Origin: JAVBLP01 sp052034625
Lineage (GTDB): Bacteria; Elusimicrobiota; Endomicrobiia; Endomicrobiales; Endomicrobiaceae
Assembly (NCBI GenBank): GCA_052034625.1
Contig: JBPOII010000011.1
Coordinates: forward strand, 1-6,657
Direction: 5' to 3'
Length of the DNA: 6,657 nt
The position numbers and the translations under genes are program-made. The notes beneath the pieces are model-generated. The model was not told the DNA's origin. It was given only the letters and a program-made list of their open reading frames with translations, and did not search any database. Positions 1 through 6,620 of the stretch are shown piece by piece; within the stretch, counting starts at the first letter, position 1; every line of letters starts with the position of its first letter.

Positions 1-1380
1 GTAATGAATCTTCCAATAATGGAGGCGATTTATATTCAAATGAAGGAGAGTCGATTTTTATAGGGAATACTTTATTTGAAAATAATGCTTCTACCGGAGC
101 CGGCGGTGCAATATATATAGGAAACAACTCAAAACTGCATTTTACAGATACCGGTTCCGTTACTTTCAGTTCTAATACATCATACACCTCTGACGGCGGA
201 GCCCTTGCGGTTTATTCATCTACGGCAATATTTGACGGTGCAGTTGATTTCATAGGCAATAAAACACTTAATTCAAATTATAGCAAAGGCGGCGCACTTT
301 ATTTAGAAGACAGTGATGCCTCTTTTACAAGTGATGTTTTGTTTAAGGACAATGAGTCAGCAATGGAAACAATGCCCTTTGACGGCGGACAAGGCGGAGG
401 TTTTGCCGCTGTCAGTACTGATGCAAGGAATGTAACTTTTAGTTCAGCTGCTGTTTTTGACGGCAATAAAGCCGGATGGGGCGGCGGTTTTTATCTGCAA
501 AATGTCGGCGTTACTTTTGCCGATAAAGTCTTATTTTCAAGTAATACTACGAATGGTTTTGGCGGCGGTTTTTATGCAGAAAACAGCTGGGGAAATATAA
601 AGCAGGATATAAATTTTAATTCTTATGCCGAATTTAGAGGTAATAAAGCTTATGCCGGCGGCGGTTTTGTGGTCAACGGAAACAATGTGATGCAGATGTC
701 TTTTGAAGACGCTCTGTTTGTGGAAAACAGCGCGATATTTGCAGGCGGTGCTTTTGAGGCTTTTGACATTGTTTTTGATTTTAACGGCATTGTAAGGTTT
801 AGCAGTAATACTTCAGACGGGCATGCAGGAGCTATTTATACAACGGACAGCAGTATAGGTTTTAACGGACATACTGTATTTGAATATAATGAAGCGAAAG
901 ATGGCAGCGGCGGAGCAGTGGATATAAGTACAGCGGATGTAAAATTTAACAATAATGTGTATTTTTCAAGCAATACGGCTTCAGACTCAGGCGGTGCCAT
1001 AAATATTACGGATCAAGGCAGTGTGTTTTTTGATATCGGATATGCCGAATTTTTTAGAAATAAAGCCGGCAATTTTGGAGGTGCTATAAATACTTTTGAT
1101 TCTTCAGTGCATTCTTCAACAAATTCAAAAATCCTTTTTAATGAAAATGCGGCAGATATGGGCGGTGCAATATTTGCCTCAGTAGGTGAATTCCAACTCA
1201 CAAATCCGCACTTTTATAATAATACGGCTTCGACATTCGGCGGAGCAATAGCATCTTCAGGAACATCAGTCTCCTCGTATGCTGTTGTGAATATTCTTAG
1301 TTTAGACAGAGGCGGCAATGATAATAAAACTGTTTTCCGGGGTAATGAGGCGGCAGGGCAGAACAATGCCATATATCTTT
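1..1380 (+). repeat. Pmp-type (POMP) repeat region in the autotransporter passenger
   Basis: About 16 degenerate protein repeats of roughly 20-38 residues, each built on FxxN(x)A/T followed after a few residues by GGA or GGG and a hydrophobic strand (examples: FENNASTGAGGAIYI, FDGNKAGWGGGFYL, FFRNKAGNFGGAINT, FYNNTASTFGGAIAS). These are the two short motifs, GGA(I/L/V) and FxxN, that define chlamydial polymorphic membrane protein repeats, which fold as right-handed beta-helix rungs. One version, FSSNT, recurs with its F codon at 165, 534, 798 and 963. The last recognisable unit, FRGNEAAGQNNAIYL near 1336-1380, has lost its GG. At DNA level the units are diverged, so this is an old repeat rather than a fresh tandem expansion. 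Confidence 0.88.
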
Positions 1381-3110
1381 CTGATTTTAGCAGCATGACT
1401 TTTAATACAGGGCTCAATGCTTCTGTTGAAATGTATGATAAAATATCGGCTCAGTCGAGCACTTCTTATCTTATCATAAGCGGAGACGGAAAATTTAATA
1501 TGGCTGCTGATGCGGATATTGAAAATCTTTATATCAACAATGGTAACTTTTATCTCCGCGGAGGCCGGACACTTAATGTAACCAATATGAATATTTCGGA
1601 TGGTTCGGTGTTCAATATGGCAGACCACACTGCTCTTGACAGCAGCACTTCAACGACTTTTAATACTCTTAATGTAACTACTTTTAATATCGACGGTAAA
1701 CTTGCAGTTGACGGTGTAAATAATGACGGAGCAGTCAATATAACGGCAGGTACAGTCAATCTCGGTGAGACAAGTTCTCTTGACGTATTAACCAATATTA
1801 CAAATATTAACTATAAGAAAAAAATATATAAGGTATTCTATTATGGTATTCTTAACAGCTCTTTCAGTGCCGTTACTATAAATGACGGTCTTGATGTAGA
1901 TGACCTCTCGGTCAAAAATTACTTCAAGCGTGAAGGAAATTGGCTTTTATATATTCTTGAAGGTAAGGGAACGTCAACGGCTTTTACCTCTCTTGCCGGT
2001 TTATCTTATAATTCAATGCAGGTTGCAAAACTTTTTGACAGTGTTACTACGGAAAGCGGCCGCATAAATGCAACCGAAGATTTCCTCAATGATATTTTTA
2101 TGCTTGACAGTCAGTCTGACAATGTAAAAAAACAAGGACTGTCGGACATGTCAGGATACTTTATTGCTAATGTTATAAGAAGTGCCGGACTGATGAGCGA
2201 CAATGGTGAAGTTTATGACAGAATAAAATATCAAGATTTTAAAACTATCGATATGGACGGAATATGGGTTCAGGCAAGAGGACAGTACAATAAAATTTCT
2301 TCAAATGATAACTCTCCGGAAGATTATAAAGATACAATGACAGGGTTTACTGCCGGATGGGATAAAATGCATGACGAATTTGGATTGCTTATAGGTGTTT
2401 TTGGAAAATATAACAATAATACTATTGAGCAGAGTGCAGAAAATTCTGCTGATGTTCAGGGTTTTGGTGCAGGTGTATACAGCGGTCTTGTAAGAGATGA
2501 ATGGGAACTTAAGGCTTTGATATCAGGTAATTTTGACACTTTTGAAACTCATAGAAAAATAAGATATCTTGATAGAACCGCTGACGGTAAATTTGATGCA
2601 TTTACATTTGGTTTTGATGTTGAATTCGGAGTTAAGACTTATGTTACAGAAAGTATATACTTTAAACCTTTCGGCGGTATTGAAACAAAAGCCGTAAGTT
2701 ATAACGGATTTAAAGAAGAAAATGCAGCAGGTGTAGGATTAGACATTAAAGGTGATATTTATACAAGAGGTCTGGGAAGAATAGGACTCATAGTTGCAAG
2801 TGATGACGATCAAAAATTTGAATGGAATGCCGGTCTTCAGGGAAAATATCTCTTTGTTGGAGATGAACCTGAGATCGAAAGCCAGTTTTTAGGGTCAGCT
2901 ATCAAATTTAGCAGCAGAGGCGCTAAAGAAGGAAATACTTTGCTTGGCGTTTCCGGCGGAGTTTCATATAAAGTTATAGAGAATATTAAACTTTATGCGA
3001 ATGCCGGTTACTATACTTCCGACAGCTATCAGAATTTTTACGGACAGGTTGGAATAAGGTATATGTTTTTGCAGAACAAAAATAGATTTGAAATAAAAGT
3101 AGAAAAATAA
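1..3110 (+). CDS. Autotransporter (type Va-like) with Chlamydia Pmp-type repeats, 5'-truncated by the window edge
   Basis: Surface protein that would cross the inner membrane by Sec and export its passenger through its own outer-membrane barrel; adhesion is the usual role of this class, but that is inference here. The frame is open from base 3 to the TAA at 3108-3110, giving at least 1035 residues. The TTG at 339 and other internal start-like codons are not the true start, because repeat sequence runs through them unbroken. Residues 1-460 carry about 16 FxxN...GG(A/G) repeats. Residues 460-650 look like further beta-helix, with short G/N-turned strands ending in a KIYKVFYYG...F junction. Residues 656-750 are a helical linker containing LSDMSG, similar to the LSG motif before many barrels. 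Residues 751-1035 match an autotransporter beta-domain in size and alternation, starting near GIWVQARGQYNK. No cysteine occurs in the visible protein, as is common for autotransporters. The aromatic beta-signal GQVGIRYMF ends at residue 1022 and 13 residues follow it. The signal peptide is outside the window. Confidence 0.9.
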   Translation, partial: NESSNNGGDLYSNEGESIFIGNTLFENNASTGAGGAIYIGNNSKLHFTDTGSVTFSSNTSYTSDGGALAVYSSTAIFDGAVDFIGNKTLNSNYSKGGALYLEDSDASFTSDVLFKDNESAMETMPFDGGQGGGFAAVSTDARNVTFSSAAVFDGNKAGWGGGFYLQNVGVTFADKVLFSSNTTNGFGGGFYAENSWGNIKQDINFNSYAEFRGNKAYAGGGFVVNGNNVMQMSFEDALFVENSAIFAGGAFEAFDIVFDFNGIVRFSSNTSDGHAGAIYTTDSSIGFNGHTVFEYNEAKDGSGGAVDISTADVKFNNNVYFSSNTASDSGGAINITDQGSVFFDIGYAEFFRNKAGNFGGAINTFDSSVHSSTNSKILFNENAADMGGAIFASVGEFQLTNPHFYNNTASTFGGAIASSGTSVSSYAVVNILSLDRGGNDNKTVFRGNEAAGQNNAIYLSDFSSMTFNTGLNASVEMYDKISAQSSTSYLIISGDGKFNMAADADIENLYINNGNFYLRGGRTLNVTNMNISDGSVFNMADHTALDSSTSTTFNTLNVTTFNIDGKLAVDGVNNDGAVNITAGTVNLGETSSLDVLTNITNINYKKKIYKVFYYGILNSSFSAVTINDGLDVDDLSVKNYFKREGNWLLYILEGKGTSTAFTSLAGLSYNSMQVAKLFDSVTTESGRINATEDFLNDIFMLDSQSDNVKKQGLSDMSGYFIANVIRSAGLMSDNGEVYDRIKYQDFKTIDMDGIWVQARGQYNKISSNDNSPEDYKDTMTGFTAGWDKMHDEFGLLIGVFGKYNNNTIEQSAENSADVQGFGAGVYSGLVRDEWELKALISGNFDTFETHRKIRYLDRTADGKFDAFTFGFDVEFGVKTYVTESIYFKPFGGIETKAVSYNGFKEENAAGVGLDIKGDIYTRGLGRIGLIVASDDDQKFEWNAGLQGKYLFVGDEPEIESQFLGSAIKFSSRGAKEGNTLLGVSGGVSYKVIENIKLYANAGYYTSDSYQNFYGQVGIRYMFLQNKNRFEIKVEK

Positions 3111-3122
3111 AAGGATTTTCAT

Positions 3123-3162
3123 AAAAACATCCGGAGATATTCTTTTCTCCGGATGTTTTTTT
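3123..3162 (+). terminator. Rho-independent terminator of the autotransporter gene
   Basis: A perfect 10-bp stem, CATCCGGAGA (3128-3137) with TCTCCGGATG (3146-3155), encloses an 8-base loop and is followed by seven T (3156-3162). Five A at 3123-3127 extend the pairing into the T run. It begins 12 bases after the stop codon, so it closes the autotransporter transcription unit. Confidence 0.93.
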
Positions 3163-3178
3163 AATAACTATTTACGAT

Positions 3179-3182
3179 AGGA
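3179..3182 (+). promoter_or_regulatory. Shine-Dalgarno core (AGGA) of ccdA
   Basis: AGGA lies 4 bases before the ATG at 3187 and 7 bases before the adjacent in-frame ATG at 3190. The spacing fits the second ATG better, so translation may begin at 3190 and the protein may be one residue shorter than annotated. No clear promoter is seen in the 24 bases between the terminator T run and the start codon. Confidence 0.5.
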
Positions 3183-3186
3183 TAAT

Positions 3187-3909
3187 ATGATGGAAAATTT
3201 AGGGAATTTCCCTGTTATCGCAAGTTTTACTGCCGGTCTTCTTTCTTTTGCAAGTCCATGCATACTTCCGCTTATACCGGCTTTTATATCTTTTATTACC
3301 GGAGTTTCTCTTGAAGATATGCAAAGATCAAGATATTCTGTAAAGAATGTATTTTTGAAAACTCTGGTTTTTGTCGCCGGTTTCAGTTTAGTTTTTATAA
3401 TTTTGGGTATGTCGGCAAGCTGGCTTGGCACAACGCTTGGAGAATATAAAAGTGTTTTAAGATATGCCGGCGGTATAATAGTTATAATTTTCGGTCTGCA
3501 TCTTTGCGGTATATTTAAAATAAAATTCTTATATAGACAAGCATCAGCAACAGACAAAGTTTCAAATAGTGCCGGCTGGATAAGCACTTTTCTTATAGGC
3601 AGTGCTTTTGCTCTCGGATGGACTCCGTGTGTGGGTCCTATACTTGCTTCAATACTTCTTATGGCTTCAACACAAGGAAGTATTTTAAGCGGTTTTTGGC
3701 TGCTCGTTTTCTATTCGCTCGGTCTTGGCATACCTTTTATACTCACATCTCTTTTTATAAATTGGTTCCTGAAATTTGCCGGCTTTATAAGAAAGTATTA
3801 TAAAGCCATAGAGATAACTGCCGGTACTCTTCTTATTCTTGTCGGCATACTTCTCATAACAGACGGCTTTAATAAAATAACAGTTTTCTTGCTGAAAATA
3901 TTTTCTTAA
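3187..3909 (+). CDS. ccdA: CcdA-family membrane thiol-disulfide electron carrier
   Basis: Inner-membrane protein of the CcdA/DsbD transmembrane family. Known members pass electrons from cytoplasmic thioredoxin across the membrane through two cysteines, to reduce periplasmic thioredoxin-like proteins used in cytochrome c maturation or other thiol repair. The 240-residue length and about six hydrophobic segments match short CcdA proteins. The two signature cysteines are present in their proper motifs: SFASPCILPLIPAF (Cys25, helix 1) and GWTPCVGPIL (Cys148, helix 4). A third cysteine, Cys107, sits at the end of helix 3 and is not part of the family signature. The start is one of two adjacent ATGs (3187 or 3190). 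The preceding gene is sealed off by a terminator, and the following gene is convergent, so ccdA appears to be monocistronic. No thioredoxin-like, ResA/CcsX or cytochrome gene is in the window, so the electron acceptor cannot be named. The family call is firm; the pathway is open. Confidence 0.92.
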   Translation: MMENLGNFPVIASFTAGLLSFASPCILPLIPAFISFITGVSLEDMQRSRYSVKNVFLKTLVFVAGFSLVFIILGMSASWLGTTLGEYKSVLRYAGGIIVIIFGLHLCGIFKIKFLYRQASATDKVSNSAGWISTFLIGSAFALGWTPCVGPILASILLMASTQGSILSGFWLLVFYSLGLGIPFILTSLFINWFLKFAGFIRKYYKAIEITAGTLLILVGILLITDGFNKITVFLLKIFS

Positions 3910-3927
3910 TACATTGCATTTAGAAAA

Positions 3928-4860
3928 CTAATATCCAGAGATAAGGTAAGAGATCAAAGGTATTGTTATGAAAGAAGCAGCTGTTGTAAGTACAATTACA
4001 AGAGCTGAAAGTTTGTGGTCAAGTTTATACTGCGAAGCGATAACAAGCGATAAAACCATAGTGGGCATTGCTGCTTCCATAACGGTAGCTTTTAAAGGAA
4101 GTCCGTTCATACCTAAAAGTAAAGCAACAATATAGGCAATAAAAGGTACAATGCAAAGTTTTATTATGATGGCGGGAACAGCGACAATAGTTTCCTTTGC
4201 TTTCGGCATTTGTAAAGCAAGACCTATACTGAATATCATTAAAGGAACTATAGGCATTGAAAGCATATCGAGAGTAGTTAAAAGAAAGCCGGGTATTTTT
4301 AAATTTATAATATTTGCTATAAAACCTAATATCAAAGCCCATATAGGCGGAAGTTCGGCTAAAACTTTTAGACTTTCTTTTATTGTGAGCTTGCGGCCGC
4401 TTCCATAAGATGAAGCTATAGCCGCACCAACTAACCAAAGCAGCGGAGTAGTTGCCATTAGATCATAAAGTAAAACATATTGAGCCGCATCATCGCCGTA
4501 TAATCCCGTAAGGATCGGAAGTCCTAAAAATGTAACATTGCCGAAAGATGCTGCGATAACCAAAGCAGCTTTATTTTTTTGATCTAATTTAGTGAACTTC
4601 TGTACTATTGCATATACGGCAAATGAAAATGCTATTGATAAAAGAATTGTTATTATTCCCGAAAGAGGAAGTAAAACGGTATTTATATCAATAACAGATG
4701 TTGCTATAACTTTAAAGCATAATGCCGGAAGAAAGAATTTTATAACTACAGTATTAATAACATGTCTTGCATTATCAGGGTCAATACCTGCGGGCTTTTT
4801 CCATTTGAAAAATATTCCGCCTGCCATTATTAGAAAAAAAGATATTAGGATACCGGTCAT
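3928..4860 (-). CDS. AEC-family (auxin efflux carrier-like) permease
   Basis: Inner-membrane secondary transporter of the AEC family (Mem_trans domain). Characterised bacterial relatives carry malate, malonate or other small organic acids, but the substrate cannot be read from this sequence. At 310 residues with about ten hydrophobic segments it has the normal length. Family hallmarks appear in order: INTVVIKFFLPALCF in helix 2 (about 35-49), SFGNVTFLGLPIL with the conserved Asn and Gly-Pro kink in helix 4 (105-117), SMPIVPLMIFSIGLAL in helix 7 (201-216), and EAAMPTMVLSLVIASQY followed by a final helix in the C-terminal half (262-278). The start ATG is at 4860; MTGILISFFLIM leads straight into helix 1. 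No good Shine-Dalgarno sequence precedes it: the upstream bases read GAATAAATAAAG. The gene lies downstream of guaB on the same strand but is separated from it by a terminator, so it is either separately promoted or fed by readthrough. An AT-rich TATATAAAA at 4887-4879 could serve as a -10 region, but I see no matching -35. Confidence 0.88.
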   Translation of the reverse strand: MTGILISFFLIMAGGIFFKWKKPAGIDPDNARHVINTVVIKFFLPALCFKVIATSVIDINTVLLPLSGIITILLSIAFSFAVYAIVQKFTKLDQKNKAALVIAASFGNVTFLGLPILTGLYGDDAAQYVLLYDLMATTPLLWLVGAAIASSYGSGRKLTIKESLKVLAELPPIWALILGFIANIINLKIPGFLLTTLDMLSMPIVPLMIFSIGLALQMPKAKETIVAVPAIIIKLCIVPFIAYIVALLLGMNGLPLKATVMEAAMPTMVLSLVIASQYKLDHKLSALVIVLTTAASFITIPLISYLISGY

Positions 4861-4886
4861 CTTTATTTATTCACTCACTTTTATAT

Positions 4887-4928
4887 AAAAAGAGTGGGAT
4901 CTCTTTTAATGAAGAAATCCCGCTCTTT
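4887..4928 (-). terminator. Rho-independent terminator of guaB
   Basis: Read on the minus strand, the arms AAAGAG C GGGATTTCTT and AAGAGATCCC A CTCTTT form a 17-position stem with one C/A mismatch and one G-U wobble. The loop is the six-base CATTAA, and the stem runs into TTTTTATAT. It starts 18 bases after the guaB stop codon. On the plus strand the C/A mismatch becomes a U-G pair, but there is no T run on that side, so it should act only on minus-strand transcripts. Confidence 0.88.
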
Positions 4929-4946
4929 AGAGATATTCAGTAAAAA

Positions 4947-6416
4947 TTATTTACTGCTATAATTGCTTTCTTCTTTTGTTATAAATATATCATGCGGATG
5001 ACTTTCAATAAGTCCCGCAGAAGTTATTTTTACGAACTTTCCTTCTTTTTTAAGATCTTTTATTGTCCTTACTCCGCAGTAACCCATAGCAGATCTTAAT
5101 CCGCCTATCATTTGATATACAACATCTGCTACCGCACCGCGGTAAGGAACTCTTCCTTCAACGCCTTCGGCAACAAGTTTCTTTGTGCTTTCCTGAAAAT
5201 ATCTGTCGCTGCTTCCTGCTACCATCGCTGCTGAAGAACCCATGCCTCTATAATATTTAAAAGCTCTGCCATTATAGATTATATCTTCGCCGGGGCTTTC
5301 ATTAGTTCCGGCAAATAATGAGCCGAGCATACAAACACTTGCTCCTGCCGCTATGGCTTTAGGAATATCGCCTGAATATTTAATTCCGCCGTCAGCTATA
5401 ATAGGAATATCATATTTGTCTGCCGCTTTAGCACAATCATAAACTGCCGTTATTTGCGGAACTCCAACACCTGTAACAACTCTTGTTGTACAAATTGCTC
5501 CCGGTCCGATACCAACTTTTACGCAATCGGCACCGGCTTTTATCAAAGCTTCAGTGGCTTCAGCAGTGGCAACATTGCCTGCGATTATCTGTGCATTAGG
5601 GAAATTTTCTTTAAGTTTTTTTACCGCATCAAGCACAGCTTGGCTGTGTCCGTGGGCAGTATCAACGACAAGAACATCGACATTAGCATCAAGCAAAGCC
5701 TGTGCTCTTTCCATCATATTATTTGTAATGCCGATAGCTGCTCCGCAAACAAGTCTTCCTTTTTCATCTTTTGCAGAGTTCGGAAAACGGATCGATTTTT
5801 CAATATCTTTTATTGTGATAAGGCCTTTTAGGATAAAGTTTTCATCAACTAAAGGAAGTTTTTCTATTTTGTTTTTCTGTAAAATATCTTTTGCTTCTTT
5901 AAGAGAAGTGCCAACCTTTGCTGTGATAAGATTATCTTTTGTCATTATCTCGGATATTTTTTTTGAATTATCCGTTTCAAAACGCATGTCGCGGTTAGTA
6001 ATAATTCCGATAAGTTTGCCATTATCTTTAATAATAGGAACACCTGATATTCTGTATTTTGCGGCAAGTGCTTTTGCATCGGCAAGAATATTGTCGGCTT
6101 TTAAAGAGAAAGGATCATAAATAACGCCGTTATCACTTCTTTTTACGCGGTCAACTTCCGAAGCTTGATCTTTTATGCTCATATTTTTATGGATTATTCC
6201 GATACCGCCTTCTCGTGCCATAGCGATAGCCATCTTAGACTCCGTAACGGTATCCATTCCTGCACTCATAAGAGGGATATTAAGTTTTATCTTTTTTGTA
6301 AGATGAGTTTGGAGTTTAACTTCTTTAGGTAATACATCTGAAGGTCCAGGGATAAGTAAAACATCGTCGAAGGTCAATCCTTCTTTTGTAAATTTGTTAT
6401 CAACTTTATTATCCAT
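4947..6416 (-). CDS. guaB: Inosine-5'-monophosphate dehydrogenase
   Basis: Oxidises IMP to XMP with NAD+, the committed step of guanine nucleotide synthesis, in the cytoplasm as a homotetramer or octamer. The 489 residues match the normal bacterial length of about 485-490. The catalytic TIM barrel is split by a CBS pair (Bateman regulatory module) at about residues 97-150 and 156-208. Visible active-site elements: LTFDDVLLIPGPSDVLP near the N-terminus; SAGMDTVTE (51-59); the NAD-contacting VDTAHGHS with Asp252; the catalytic loop VGIGPGAICTTR with the nucleophile Cys309; the phosphate-binding ADGGI (341-345); and the flap GSSDRYFQ with the Arg405-Tyr406 pair that activates water, followed by EGRVPYRG. 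The residue two before Cys309 is Ala, where most IMPDHs have Ser. The start ATG at 6416 is supported by a strong ribosome-binding site and a promoter just upstream. A terminator follows the gene. No guaA lies next to it. Confidence 0.98.
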   Translation of the reverse strand: MDNKVDNKFTKEGLTFDDVLLIPGPSDVLPKEVKLQTHLTKKIKLNIPLMSAGMDTVTESKMAIAMAREGGIGIIHKNMSIKDQASEVDRVKRSDNGVIYDPFSLKADNILADAKALAAKYRISGVPIIKDNGKLIGIITNRDMRFETDNSKKISEIMTKDNLITAKVGTSLKEAKDILQKNKIEKLPLVDENFILKGLITIKDIEKSIRFPNSAKDEKGRLVCGAAIGITNNMMERAQALLDANVDVLVVDTAHGHSQAVLDAVKKLKENFPNAQIIAGNVATAEATEALIKAGADCVKVGIGPGAICTTRVVTGVGVPQITAVYDCAKAADKYDIPIIADGGIKYSGDIPKAIAAGASVCMLGSLFAGTNESPGEDIIYNGRAFKYYRGMGSSAAMVAGSSDRYFQESTKKLVAEGVEGRVPYRGAVADVVYQMIGGLRSAMGYCGVRTIKDLKKEGKFVKITSAGLIESHPHDIFITKEESNYSSK

Positions 6417-6420
6417 TTTT

Positions 6421-6429
6421 TCACCATCC
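6421..6429 (-). promoter_or_regulatory. Shine-Dalgarno sequence of guaB
   Basis: GGATGGTGA on the minus strand closely matches the AGGAGGTGA ideal and ends 4 bases before the ATG at 6416. It settles the start choice for guaB. Confidence 0.8.
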
Positions 6430-6440
6430 GCTTTCTGCTA

Positions 6441-6469
6441 ATTATACTTATTTTCCTGATATAAGGCAA
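6441..6469 (-). promoter_or_regulatory. Sigma70-type promoter of guaB
   Basis: On the minus strand, a -35 element TTGCCT (6469-6464, 4 of 6 consensus bases) is separated by exactly 17 bases from a perfect -10 TATAAT (6446-6441). Transcription would start near 6434, giving a leader of under 20 bases that includes the Shine-Dalgarno sequence. That is too short for a purine riboswitch, so any control by purines would have to act on the promoter itself. I see no PurR-type operator. Confidence 0.75.
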
Positions 6470-6500
6470 TATGATCGGCAGTTAATAATTAGTTGTTGTC

Positions 6501-6538
6501 ATGTTGAGAGAGGCACTGAAAGTGCCGAGCTGAAACAT
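6501..6538. repeat. Palindromic intergenic element 1
   Basis: The core GGCACT (6512-6517) pairs perfectly with AGTGCC (6521-6526) across a GAA loop. Outer arms ATGTT (6501-6505) and AACAT (6534-6538) also pair, giving an interrupted hairpin. The flanks TTGTC-ATGTTGAG and GAAACATCT resemble widely dispersed intergenic palindromes of the GTCATGTTGAGC...GAAACATCT kind seen in many bacterial genomes; that resemblance is from memory. No T run follows closely enough to call it a terminator for guaB's neighbours. Confidence 0.65.
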
Positions 6539-6595
6539 CTGCCTTTTATCTTTTGTTTTTTGTTGTCGTTTTTCCATTTGCCTTACTCTTTTGTC

Positions 6596-6620
6596 ATCCC
6601 CGAAATTCTTAATCGGGGAT
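6596..6620. repeat. Palindromic intergenic element 2
   Basis: ATCCCCGA (6596-6603) pairs perfectly with TCGGGGAT (6613-6620) around a nine-base AT-rich loop, flanked by GTC on the left and CCA on the right. The shape GTCATCCCCG...CGGGGATCCA is typical of dispersed palindromic repeats. Four T after GGATCCA would allow weak termination on the plus strand, but no plus-strand gene precedes it in the window, so a repeat is the better reading. Confidence 0.65.

Noticed and set aside
1550..1565. TCCGCGGA palindrome inside the autotransporter gene
   Set aside because: A short chance palindrome inside coding sequence, with no supporting context.
1013..1795. Several overlapping minus-strand open frames of 60-108 codons under the autotransporter
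   Set aside because: They are antisense shadows of the repeat-rich gene, have no family resemblance, and overlap one another.
3168..3587. 139-codon minus-strand open frame opposite ccdA
   Set aside because: It is antisense to a clear CcdA protein, with no recognisable motifs and no independent ribosome-binding evidence.
4025..4438. 137-codon open frame in another frame of the permease gene, rich in Tyr, Ser and Phe
   Set aside because: Its low-complexity composition is what an out-of-frame reading of a membrane protein gives; the AEC frame is clearly the real one.
5454..6120. Plus-strand open frames of 125 and 188 codons opposite guaB
   Set aside because: They are antisense to a highly conserved IMP dehydrogenase and show no domain signal.
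6421..6480. A purine or guanine riboswitch controlling guaB
   Set aside because: The predicted leader is under 20 bases and shows no aptamer-like three-way junction.
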